Of a DNA stretch of 64,000 bases, positions 50,307 through 57,834 are shown piece by piece. Source of the stretch: Streptomyces sp. CBMA29 (lineage in GTDB: Bacteria; Actinomycetota; Actinomycetes; Streptomycetales; Streptomycetaceae); assembly GCF_014596445.1 (NCBI RefSeq), contig NZ_MECL01000182.1, positions 32,249 through 96,248 on the forward strand. Reading direction: 5' to 3'. Position 1 is the stretch's first letter, and each line of letters begins with the position of its first letter. The notes under the pieces were generated by a model, which saw nothing but the letters and a program-made list of their open reading frames with translations, searched no databases and had not been told where the DNA came from. Position numbers and translations under genes: made by a program.

Positions 50307-51074
50307 GTGCCCGAACTGTCCAGCCTCGCCATGTCCTTCGGGGCCGCAGCGCGGGACTACGACCGCTACCGGGTGGGTCCCTCGGCGCGGATGCTCGACT
50401 GGCTGCTGCCCGCGGGCTGCCCCTCGGTGCTCGACCTGGGCGCCGGGACCGGTCTGCTGACCCGGTGGCTCGCCGAACGGGTCGAGGACGTCGTGGCGGT
50501 CGAACCCGACGCCCGCATGCGGCGGGTGCTGACCGGCGTCTGCCCGCGGGCGACGGTGCTCCACGGGTTCGGCGAGCGCATTCCGCTGCCGGACGCGCGG
50601 GTCGCCGCGGTCACGGTGTCCTCGGCGTGGCACTGGATGGACCCGGCCCTCACGCTCCCGGAGATCGCCCGGGTGCTCACCCCGGGCGGCTCGCTCGGCA
50701 TCCTCTACACCCGCCGCGACCGGCGGGTGCCCTGGGTGGACGCGCTGGACGCCTACGTCCACGAGGAGATGGGCAACGACGACTGGATCGGCGACCTGAT
50801 CCAGCGCATGTCGGACGGACCGTGGCTCCCCGACGGCGTCCCCTTCGCACCGCCGCAGGCTCATGTCGTCACCTGGACGGCCGAGTTGACGGTCGAGGAG
50901 GTCGTCGCGATGTTCGCCACCTACAGCAGGTACATCGCCCTGCCGGACGGCGAGAAGCGCGAACTCGCGGACCTGATCGAGGCGAGGGTCCGCGAGACGG
51001 CCGAGATGCGGGACGGCATGGTCGTGATGCCCATGATCTGCCACGGCTGGCGCACCCGCCTGATCACGTCCTGA
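50307..51074 (+). CDS. SAM-dependent methyltransferase (class I)
   Basis: A 255-aa methyltransferase with motif I VLDLGAGTGLLTRWLA (about residues 33-48), post-motif VVAVEPDARM and ALTLPEIARVLTPGGSLGILY. The DYDRYRVGPSARMLDWLLP N-terminus is typical of the large Methyltransf_11/UbiE-like group. The GTG at 50307 has GGAG at 4 bases; an ATG at 50331 is an alternative. It sits where conservons normally carry cvnD, 95 nt after cvnC and in the same direction. Whether it belongs to the conservon is unknown. Confidence 0.88.
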   Translation: MPELSSLAMSFGAAARDYDRYRVGPSARMLDWLLPAGCPSVLDLGAGTGLLTRWLAERVEDVVAVEPDARMRRVLTGVCPRATVLHGFGERIPLPDARVAAVTVSSAWHWMDPALTLPEIARVLTPGGSLGILYTRRDRRVPWVDALDAYVHEEMGNDDWIGDLIQRMSDGPWLPDGVPFAPPQAHVVTWTAELTVEEVVAMFATYSRYIALPDGEKRELADLIEARVRETAEMRDGMVVMPMICHGWRTRLITS

Positions 51075-51112
51075 CCGCGTCCTGACCCGTCGGGTGGGGA
51101 GCGCGCGGGCGG

Positions 51113-51568
51113 TCAGCTCCCGCAGGGCTCCTCGGCCTCCACCGGCCGGGTCGCGGTGGCGATGCCGATCCGGTTCCAGGCGTTGGTCGTCGCGACGGTC
51201 CAGATCAGACGGGCGGTCGCTTCCGGGCCGAGAAGGGTGGTGACCTCGGCGTGGACGGCGGCGGGGACGGCGCCGTCGGCGGGGCGGGTGAGGCGCTGCG
51301 CGAGGTCGAGGGCGGCGCGTTCGGCGGGCGTGAAGTCGGGGGAGTCGTGCCACTGGGGGAGAGCGGCGAGCTTGAGCGGAGGGTGGCCCGCCGCGAGGGC
51401 GGCGTCGTGGTGCAGGGCGGTGCAGTAGGCGCAGCCGTTCATCTGCGAGACGTGCAGCCGGACCAATTCGGCGAGTTCGGGAGCCAGGCCCTCGGCGGAG
51501 ACCCGGGTCAGCTCGGTGAGCGCCTGGAGGGCGTCGGGGGCGGCGGCGGTGGGGTTGACCTGCGGCAT
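51113..51568 (-). CDS. Carboxymuconolactone decarboxylase/AhpD-family protein
   Basis: A 151-aa all-helical CMD-fold protein with the redox Cys pair GCAYCTALHHDAA (about residues 46-58), as in AhpD-like alkylhydroperoxidases. The last gene of the coupled minus-strand set, starting 11 nt after the 169-aa protein's stop. It may protect against peroxides or act on a pathway intermediate; this is not determinable. Convergent with the methyltransferase gene at 50307-51074. Confidence 0.88.
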   Translation of the reverse strand: MPQVNPTAAAPDALQALTELTRVSAEGLAPELAELVRLHVSQMNGCAYCTALHHDAALAAGHPPLKLAALPQWHDSPDFTPAERAALDLAQRLTRPADGAVPAAVHAEVTTLLGPEATARLIWTVATTNAWNRIGIATATRPVEAEEPCGS

Positions 51569-51579
51569 GGGCGTGGCTT

Positions 51580-52089
51580 TCAGGGGTGTGGGGGCGGGGT
51601 CTGTTCGAAGCTCACCGGTGTCTCGGGGGTGAGCTCCAGGTCGGCGCCGGTCACCGTGGTGTCGGCGTGGACGAGGATGTTGTAGTGGTTGGGGAAGTGG
51701 CAGGCGTCAAAGCCGAGTACGGTGCCGACGGTCCTTCCGGCGATACGGACGGTGTCGCCGCGGTCGATGACACCGCCGCGGTCCAGCTCGACGAAGCCGA
51801 GGAAGCCCACGCGGTCGATCCGCGCTCCCGGCGCGCTGTCGGTGTGGTCGGTGGTGACCAGTTCATGGACCTCGCCCGCGCGCACGCAGCGGCTGGCGTG
51901 GGGTTCCAGGGCCATGCCGCGGTCGTCGCGGCGGTGGATGAGGACCTTGACGACACAGCCGTGGACGGTGCGCTTGAGACCGTCCTCGCGCGGGGCGACG
52001 GGGAGTTGGGCGGCGGGCTTGTGGGCCGGGGACTCTTGGGCGGCGCGCTCTTGGACGCCGGGCTCCTGCGCGGCGGGCGGGGTCAGCAC
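51580..52089 (-). CDS. Uncharacterised protein of the amino-sugar-like cluster (169 aa)
   Basis: A 169-aa protein I cannot assign to a known activity; it may belong to the family annotated DUF6917, though I am not certain. The first 45 residues are low-complexity (PPAAQEPGVQERAAQESPA). The rest (about 45-165) has GCVVKVLIHRRDD, a hydrophobic beta pattern RVGFLGFVELDRGGVIDRGD, and GFDACHFPNHYNILVHAD, which could bind a metal through Cys/His. The GTG at 52089 overlaps the upstream Gfo/Idh stop (GTGCTGA), so it is translationally coupled. The context suggests a pathway-specific enzyme or binding protein. Confidence 0.7.
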   Translation of the reverse strand: MLTPPAAQEPGVQERAAQESPAHKPAAQLPVAPREDGLKRTVHGCVVKVLIHRRDDRGMALEPHASRCVRAGEVHELVTTDHTDSAPGARIDRVGFLGFVELDRGGVIDRGDTVRIAGRTVGTVLGFDACHFPNHYNILVHADTTVTGADLELTPETPVSFEQTPPPHP

Positions 52090-53021
52090 GCCGTCACCTC
52101 CGTACGCCGGTACGCGGCCTCGACCAGTTCCAGGGCCGCCGTACCGCCGTGGTCGGTGCGGTACGGGCCGCGGAGCCGGGCGGTGAAGTCCGCGAGGATC
52201 GCCGCGTACTCGTGCCGGAGCGAGGACTTGAAGCCCTGGTGCCCGGCCAGCATGTCGGCGTGGCGCACGGACCCGTCGGCCAGCGTGACCGTCACGTCCT
52301 TCAACTCGCCCGGATACGACCAGTCCAGCTCGACCGTGGCACGCGCGGCGCCGGAAGCGGAGCGCAGCCCGATCGTGGCGCTGCGGTCGAGCCCCGTCCC
52401 GTCGTAGCCGATCCGCGCGGTCTCGACGGTCACCTCGCCCAGCAACAGCCGTACCAGATCGAACGCGTTGGGCCCGTTGTCGGCGACGCAGCCGCCACCG
52501 CACCGGGCCGGGTCCAGATACCAGCGGTCCTGCCCGATGTGCTCCTCGATCCGCTCGAAGTAGCGGACCGTGACCCGCTCGACCGGCACGTCCCGCGGCA
52601 GCGCGGCGGCCAGCGCCCTGACCGCCGAGTTGTAGCGCCGGTGGAAGGCGGTGAACAGCGGCGCCCCGGACGCCTCGGCGAGCGCGGTCAGTTCGGCGCC
52701 CTCGGCGCCGGTGAGGGCGAGCGGCTTCTCCACGCACACCGGTACGCCCGCGCGCAGGAAGTCGGCGCAGAGCGCCGCGTGGGCGTCGTTCGGAACGGTG
52801 ATCACCACGCCGTCGAGCGGCGGCCCGGCGGCGAGGAGTTCGCGGTGGTCGCGGTAGGCGGGTACGGCACCGGACGCGTCCTGTCCGCCCCGGGCGGCGA
52901 GTGCGGCCGGGGCGCGGTCGCAGACGGCGGCGAGACGGGCCGCCGGTGAGGCGTCGAGGGCGGCCAGGTAGAAGCGGGAGATGACGCCCAGGCCGACGAC
53001 GGCGATCGAGTGCCGGGTCAT
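52083..53021 (-). CDS. Gfo/Idh/MocA-family oxidoreductase (first copy)
   Basis: A 312-aa NAD(P)-dependent sugar-type dehydrogenase. The N-terminal Rossmann motif is VVGLGVISRFYLAAL and the family motif EKPL lies in CVEKPLALTG (Lys about residue 92). The C-terminal domain has DRWYLDPARCGGGCVADNGPNAFDLVRLLLG, containing the conserved Gly/His-region substitute GGGCVADNGPN. It is coupled by ATGA overlap to the upstream Ldh_2 gene. Likely role: oxidation or reduction at a sugar/cyclitol carbon, a common step before an StrS-type transamination. The specific substrate is unknown. Confidence 0.9.
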   Translation of the reverse strand: MTRHSIAVVGLGVISRFYLAALDASPAARLAAVCDRAPAALAARGGQDASGAVPAYRDHRELLAAGPPLDGVVITVPNDAHAALCADFLRAGVPVCVEKPLALTGAEGAELTALAEASGAPLFTAFHRRYNSAVRALAAALPRDVPVERVTVRYFERIEEHIGQDRWYLDPARCGGGCVADNGPNAFDLVRLLLGEVTVETARIGYDGTGLDRSATIGLRSASGAARATVELDWSYPGELKDVTVTLADGSVRHADMLAGHQGFKSSLRHEYAAILADFTARLRGPYRTDHGGTAALELVEAAYRRTEVTAC

Positions 53022-54181
53022 CGGCGAAGGCCCCCGTCCAGCGGGGCGGGCGCGGTCAGGCCGAACTTCCCTGCCACATCGCCGAGTTCGCGGTACTGCC
53101 CGGCGGTGACCGGCACACCGTCCGCACGGTGCGCGTCGGCCGTCGCGCCCTCGGTCCAGCCGGGATAGCGGACGGGCGAGGCGGGGTCGACCGGCGGGCA
53201 GGCGAGCAGGCTGCCGAACAGCGAGTCCGCGTCCGAGGCGACGTCCTCCGGCGAGCGGAGCATCGCGGGGGCGATGGCGGCGACCAGCGTGCCGATGTCG
53301 TCGTCGCGGCCCGAGGGGCGCCCGTCCCCGTCCAGCGCCTCGGGGGCCGGGCCGAGGCCGGAGCCGCTGACCAGACCGGCCAGCACCTCCACCGCGAGCC
53401 CGAGACCGTAGCCCTTGTACGCGCCGGTCTGCGGTGTGCCGCCGAGCCAGCCGAGATACGCCTCGCCGCGGTCGAAGGCCGCCGCGTCGGTGACCGGAAG
53501 CCCGGTCTCGTCGGTCAGCCAGCCCTCGGGCACCGCCCGGCCCGCGCGGGCGGCGGCGCGGACGCGTCCGGTGGGGACGACGGTGGTGCTCATGTCGAGC
53601 ACGAACGGGTGGCGCGGCCCGGCCGGGGCCGCGACGGCGAGCGGATTGGTGCCGAGCATCGTGACCCGGCCGCCCGGTGGCCGGGCGATGCGCTGACGGC
53701 CGCAGTTGGAGGCCACCAGGCCGACCATGCCGCGGTGCGCCGCGCGGGCCGCGTGGTAGCCGGCGCAGCCCAGATGGGTGGCGTTGTGGACGCTGACCAG
53801 GCCGACGCCGTGGCGCTCCGCGCGCTCGACGGCCAGGTCCATCGCGTCGGCCGCGGCCCACAGGCCGAGCGCGCGCCGGGCGTCCAGGCGGACCGCGGCG
53901 CCGAGATCCACGGTACGGTCCGGCTCGGCCGCCGGGTCGGCGCGGCGCTCCTCGAACAGCGGCAGGTACAGCCGGGTCAGATTGGTCACGCCATGGGAAC
54001 TCATCCCGGCCAGATCGCCGTAACACAGCGCCTCGGCCGCCGTCGCGGCCCGCTCCTCGGCGAGACCGCACCGCGCGAAGACGTCGGTGACAAAGGTCAG
54101 CAGGTCCTCATACGCGAGGCGCACCGTGCTGTCCGGCGCCTGCGCCGGAAGGGTCGACTGCGGCGGGCTCGACAACGGCAT
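53018..54181 (-). CDS. Ldh_2-family (malate/L-lactate/imine) dehydrogenase
   Basis: A 387-aa NAD(P)H-dependent oxidoreductase of the Ldh_2 fold (malate/L-sulfolactate/2,3-diketogulonate reductase and cyclic-imine reductase family). Visible blocks are SHGVTNLTRL (catalytic His), VHNATHLGCAGYHA (second conserved His), VASNCGRQRIARPPGG and LGTNPLAVAAP. The ATG at 54181 has a strong AGGAGG ribosome-binding site. Its start lies 74 nt inside the preceding M20 gene, a large overlap. It may reduce a 2-keto acid or cyclic imine; the pathway role is unassigned. Confidence 0.9.
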   Translation of the reverse strand: MPLSSPPQSTLPAQAPDSTVRLAYEDLLTFVTDVFARCGLAEERAATAAEALCYGDLAGMSSHGVTNLTRLYLPLFEERRADPAAEPDRTVDLGAAVRLDARRALGLWAAADAMDLAVERAERHGVGLVSVHNATHLGCAGYHAARAAHRGMVGLVASNCGRQRIARPPGGRVTMLGTNPLAVAAPAGPRHPFVLDMSTTVVPTGRVRAAARAGRAVPEGWLTDETGLPVTDAAAFDRGEAYLGWLGGTPQTGAYKGYGLGLAVEVLAGLVSGSGLGPAPEALDGDGRPSGRDDDIGTLVAAIAPAMLRSPEDVASDADSLFGSLLACPPVDPASPVRYPGWTEGATADAHRADGVPVTAGQYRELGDVAGKFGLTAPAPLDGGLRR

Positions 54182-55586
54182 GGGGCTCGTTCCTCCTGCT
54201 GACGGGCGTGGACGGCGCACGGGGCGCGAGTAGCGCGGACGGGGGCGGTACGGGCGCGGACGGCGCGGGCGCGGACGGTACGGGCGCGGACGGTACGGGC
54301 GCGGACGGCACGGACGCGTCGAAGGCGGCGAGGAGGCGCGGGACCGTGGCCGCGAAGGCGTCCAGGTCGGCGAGATCGGCGAACTCGCCTTCGGCGTGGG
54401 CGCGGTTGGCGTCGAGGCAGCCGGGGCCCAGGACGACGGTGTGGGCGTCGGGCACGCCGGACATCCAGATCGCGTCGCAGGTGAAGGCGGGTTCGGAAGC
54501 TGGCCACCGCGGCACCTCGGCGCGGTCGAGCAGCGGACCGAGCCACGACGGGTCGCCGTCGAGCGCGGGCAGGCCGCGCTTGAGCCAGTCCAGCCGCAGG
54601 ATGCCCGCCGCGTCGGCCGCGGTGCGGGCGAACCGCCGGCTGTGCCGGAAGGCGGCGCCGAAGGACTCCAGCCCCTCGGCGACGGCGTCGCCCAGCAGCC
54701 GCTCCAGCCGCCGGCCGGTGGCGGCCGAGCCGTAGGAGAGGTTGAGCAGCAGATCGCCGCTGCCGTAGACGCGGTTGTGCAGGGCGCCCGTGTGCAGGCC
54801 CGCCACGCACATCTGCCCGTCGGCCGGGTCGAGTTGAGGGTCGAGCGTGGCGGCGAGGTGCCGGGCGAGATGGCCGAGCAGGACGGTGGCGTTGTGTCCC
54901 GCCTCGGGCCGGTCGTCGATCGCGTCACGGCCGCGGACGCTCAGCCGCGCGGTCATGGCCGCGGTGCTGCGGGTCAGGGCCCGGCCGCCGGTGGGTTCGC
55001 AGAAGACGTTGAGCCGCCCGTGGTGCCCGGCGTCCACCAGGGGACGGGTGCCGAAGGTGCCGAGCGCGCCGCCCTCCTCGCCGGAGACGGCCTGCACCAG
55101 AATCCGGGTGTCCCGGGGGAGTTCCGGCCGCTCCCGCAGGGCGCCCCGCAGTCCGGCCAGCAGCGCGACGGCCGGGCCCTTCGCGTCGATCGCGCCCCTG
55201 CCGTGGAAGCGGTCACCGTCGAACGAGACCGGTTCGAGGCCCGCGACGGTGTCGAGGTGGACGTTGAACATCACCGTACGGTCGCGCGGTGCCCCGGCCG
55301 GGCCGAGGGCGAGCACCAGGCTGGGCTGGCAGCCCAGGAACTCCGGCCGCTCGGCGGCGGCTTGACGTACCAGAAGCGGTACGTCGGCGCGGTCGAGGCA
55401 GGCGGGCGGCGGGGCCGCGTGGTGCAGGACGGTGAAACCGAGTTCGGCGGCGGCCCTGGCGTAACGGCGCTGCGCCTCCCACAGCGCGGGTGCGGGCGCG
55501 TCGGGGCCGCGTTCGAGCGGGCCCGCCGTCGGCAGGGCGAGCAGGTCGAGCAGCAGGGCGCGGTCGGCGGGGCTGAGCGGGCTCAC
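54108..55586 (-). CDS. M20-family metallo-deacylase/peptidase (ArgE/DapE/LysK-like)
   Basis: A 492-aa zinc hydrolase removing an acyl group from an amine. The metal/catalytic set is intact: His110-x-Asp112 in NVHLDTV, Asp134 in GRGAIDAKG, the Glu170-Glu171 pair in VSGEEGGALG and a later Glu in FCEPTGG. GAIDAKG is the ArgE/LysK-type pattern. The C-terminal 65 residues are a Pro/Ala/Ser repeat tail (APVPSAPVPSAPAPSAPVP), absent from family members; its coding DNA overlaps the next gene by 74 nt. The GTG at 55586 overlaps the upstream isomerase stop (GTGA). Probably a deacetylase in amino-sugar or diamino-acid synthesis. Confidence 0.88.
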   Translation of the reverse strand: MSPLSPADRALLLDLLALPTAGPLERGPDAPAPALWEAQRRYARAAAELGFTVLHHAAPPPACLDRADVPLLVRQAAAERPEFLGCQPSLVLALGPAGAPRDRTVMFNVHLDTVAGLEPVSFDGDRFHGRGAIDAKGPAVALLAGLRGALRERPELPRDTRILVQAVSGEEGGALGTFGTRPLVDAGHHGRLNVFCEPTGGRALTRSTAAMTARLSVRGRDAIDDRPEAGHNATVLLGHLARHLAATLDPQLDPADGQMCVAGLHTGALHNRVYGSGDLLLNLSYGSAATGRRLERLLGDAVAEGLESFGAAFRHSRRFARTAADAAGILRLDWLKRGLPALDGDPSWLGPLLDRAEVPRWPASEPAFTCDAIWMSGVPDAHTVVLGPGCLDANRAHAEGEFADLADLDAFAATVPRLLAAFDASVPSAPVPSAPVPSAPAPSAPVPPPSALLAPRAPSTPVSRRNEPHAVVEPAAVDPSGAGAGQHGAPRV

Positions 55587-56530
55587 CGAACCGGCTCCCG
55601 TAGCGCCGCCCCGTCCGGCGAGGTGCGCGTGATGGCGCCGCCCGGCACCCGCACGCACGCGTCCAGCAGATTCCGCAGCGCCACCCCGCTCCTGACGAAG
55701 GCGGCGTGGCACCGCTCCTCCGGATCGCGGTGGTCCTCGTGCGGCCGTACGGCGATGTGCGGTTCGATCGACAGCGCGCCCCGGTAGCCGTGGGCCAGCA
55801 GGTCGCGCAGACAGTCGGCGATCCGCAGGTCGCCGGTGCCCGGCTCGCAGTAGGCGGGGCGGCCGTCGGGGGCGATGACGGCGTCCTTGACGTGGACGTG
55901 CAGAATCCGGTCGGCGTACGGCAGCAGGTCGGTCAGCAGCCGGTGGCCGTCGTAGCCGTACGCGGGGCCGTTGCCGGTGTCGAAGAGCAGGGCGAGCCCC
56001 GGGCCCGCGGTCTCCAGGAGGCGGACCATACGCGTGGCGTCGGCGCCCGCCCAGCCGGAGCAGTTCTCGTGCAGCAGCGTCAGGCCCGACTCGGCGGCGC
56101 GGTGGGCGAGTTCGCGGACGCGGCGCAGCGCCTCACGCTCCCAGGCGTCGGCGTCGAGCCCGTCGTCGGGGAAGGACATCACGCGGACGAAGCGGGTACC
56201 GAGCCGGGCGCAACGCTTCTCCAGGACCGCGAGTTCGGCCAGGTCGGCGGCGAAGTCACCGGTCACCGGGCGGGCCCAGCCGCCGATCCTGGCGTCCACC
56301 GCGGCGACCGACACCCCGGCGTCCGCGAGCGTCCCCGCGACCCGGTCGAAGGCGGTACGGGACAGGTCCGCGACCGGTGTGCCGTCCACGGTCCGCAGCT
56401 CGACCGACCGCCAGCCCAAGGCGCTGACGGCCGCGATCTGGCCCTCGACGCCGAGCGCGGCCTCGTCGCCGATCCCGGTGAGGCGGAACGGCTCGTCCGC
56501 CCGTACGGCGGTCTCCTGTTCAGCGGGCAC
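55583..56530 (-). CDS. Sugar phosphate isomerase/epimerase-like TIM-barrel protein
   Basis: A 315-aa xylose-isomerase-like (AP endonuclease 2 superfamily) protein. The metal-binding residues are visible: Glu in LLHENCSGW, Asp in LLFDTGNGPAYG, His in ILHVHVKDA and Glu in LSIEPHIA. Relatives act as hydroxypyruvate isomerase, inosose dehydratase, IolI or tagatose epimerase. The GTG at 56530 has an AAGGGAG ribosome-binding site at 7 bases and overlaps the upstream oxidoreductase stop by 11 nt. The role in this set could be epimerisation or dehydration of a keto-sugar or inosose. Confidence 0.88.
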   Translation of the reverse strand: MPAEQETAVRADEPFRLTGIGDEAALGVEGQIAAVSALGWRSVELRTVDGTPVADLSRTAFDRVAGTLADAGVSVAAVDARIGGWARPVTGDFAADLAELAVLEKRCARLGTRFVRVMSFPDDGLDADAWEREALRRVRELAHRAAESGLTLLHENCSGWAGADATRMVRLLETAGPGLALLFDTGNGPAYGYDGHRLLTDLLPYADRILHVHVKDAVIAPDGRPAYCEPGTGDLRIADCLRDLLAHGYRGALSIEPHIAVRPHEDHRDPEERCHAAFVRSGVALRNLLDACVRVPGGAITRTSPDGAALREPVR

Positions 56531-57566
56531 CGGCCAACTCCCTTCGTGGGCCCGAGGCGTCGGGCGGGGCCGCCAGATTCTTGGCGTCGGTGAGCAGGCC
56601 GACCACGCGCGCCTGCCGCGCGAAGTCCGTTGGGCAGGGGCCGTCGTCACCGGCGAAGTCGGCGTAGGCGCGGAGCATGAACGCGGTCAGGGCGTCGTCG
56701 CGGAACACCTCGCGGTCCCCGGCCGGACATCGCGGTGTGGTCAGGCGCAGTTGGGCGTAGTGGTCGCACGCGTCGGCCGGGTAGTGGCCGACGGCGGTGC
56801 CGCGGTCGAACCTGAGCGTGATCCGGCGCTCGCGTACCGGTGAGGTGAGGTCGGAGCGGATGTCGCCGAGCACGCCGTCGTGGTGGGCGAGGCGCATTTC
56901 GGCGCCGCCGAGCCGGGGCAGCCGCCGTCCGTCCACGTCCAGGTCGGTGCACGAGGCGCCGACCACCTCGGCGTCCCCGGCCAGCCGCAGCAGGACGCCG
57001 AGCGCGTGCGGGACCTCGATGTCGAACGCCGTGGGGTGCCCCGAAGTGGCGAGCGTGCGCTGGAAACGCGGCTTGTCCTGCACGACCGAGATCTGTCGCA
57101 GCGGGCCAAGTCCTGGCCGCTCCTCCACGAGGGCGATCAGCCGGTCGGTGAGTGTGCTCGCCAACCAGGGCGCCACGACGGTGGCTTGGACGCCGGGCCG
57201 CCCCACCAGCTCCACCAACCGCGCGAGATCGCGCGGCCCCGCCGCGAGCGGCTTCTCCAACAGCAGCCTGCGGAAGCCGAGTCGGAGCAGTTCGGCGACG
57301 ACCTCGGCGCGGGCCAGCGGCGGGGTGCAGATGTGCACGACCGTGCGCTCCGGGTCCAGCGACTCCCGTGCCCGCGCGAGCGAGTCCACGACGCTCAGGA
57401 CCGTGTTCCCCGCCGTCCGGGCCCGTTCGGCCGGGTCGCGGTCGAAGGCGATCACCGGCTCCGGTGCGAAGAGCCGGGGCCGCAGGTCCCGCGCCCTGGC
57501 GAGGACCGGCAGGTGCAGACCCGCCCCCGCGCGGCCGAGGCCGACGACCATCGTGCGCAGCGGCAT
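56520..57566 (-). CDS. Gfo/Idh/MocA-family oxidoreductase (second copy)
   Basis: A 348-aa NAD(P)-dependent dehydrogenase. The N-terminal Rossmann motif is VVGLGRAGAGLHLPVL and the EKPL motif is in LLLEKPLAAG. The C-terminal substrate domain includes FDIEVPHALGVLLRLAG (Glu/His region) and GHYPADACDHYAQLRL. It is the first gene of the minus-strand set, reading away from the aminotransferase genes across 268 bases. It differs strongly from the copy at 52083, so the two probably act at different steps. A UDP-sugar 3-dehydrogenase (WbpB/WlbA type) role is one option. The substrate is unknown. Confidence 0.9.
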   Translation of the reverse strand: MPLRTMVVGLGRAGAGLHLPVLARARDLRPRLFAPEPVIAFDRDPAERARTAGNTVLSVVDSLARARESLDPERTVVHICTPPLARAEVVAELLRLGFRRLLLEKPLAAGPRDLARLVELVGRPGVQATVVAPWLASTLTDRLIALVEERPGLGPLRQISVVQDKPRFQRTLATSGHPTAFDIEVPHALGVLLRLAGDAEVVGASCTDLDVDGRRLPRLGGAEMRLAHHDGVLGDIRSDLTSPVRERRITLRFDRGTAVGHYPADACDHYAQLRLTTPRCPAGDREVFRDDALTAFMLRAYADFAGDDGPCPTDFARQARVVGLLTDAKNLAAPPDASGPRRELAGAR

Positions 57567-57669
57567 CTCCTGCGTCAGCCTTCCGTCGATACCGGTGGGG
57601 GGAAAAACGCCGGGCGCCGGGGGGAGTTGCGGCAAAGGGGGCGGGGCGCGACGACGTCGGTCAGCCTGC

Positions 57670-57686
57670 TCGCCCGAACCGGGCGA
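57670..57686. promoter_or_regulatory. Inverted repeat in the divergent cluster promoter region
   Basis: TCGCCCG-AAC-CGGGCGA, a 17-bp palindrome with 7-bp arms, lies in the 268-base region between the divergent Gfo/Idh gene (start 57566) and the first aminotransferase gene (start 57835). It is a candidate shared operator. There is no regulator gene in the cluster itself. Confidence 0.5.
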
Positions 57687-57834
57687 AGTCAAACAAACGC
57701 GCCGATAGCGCTCTTTTGTGTGAATCCCCCCATCGGCCGCGCCGCCGACCGCCGTCCGGCCGAGGGCCTGGCATAGCGTCGGCCTCCAGCGCATGCGGCC
57801 TACCCGGCGCATCCCGGGCAGCAGAGAGGCGGAG

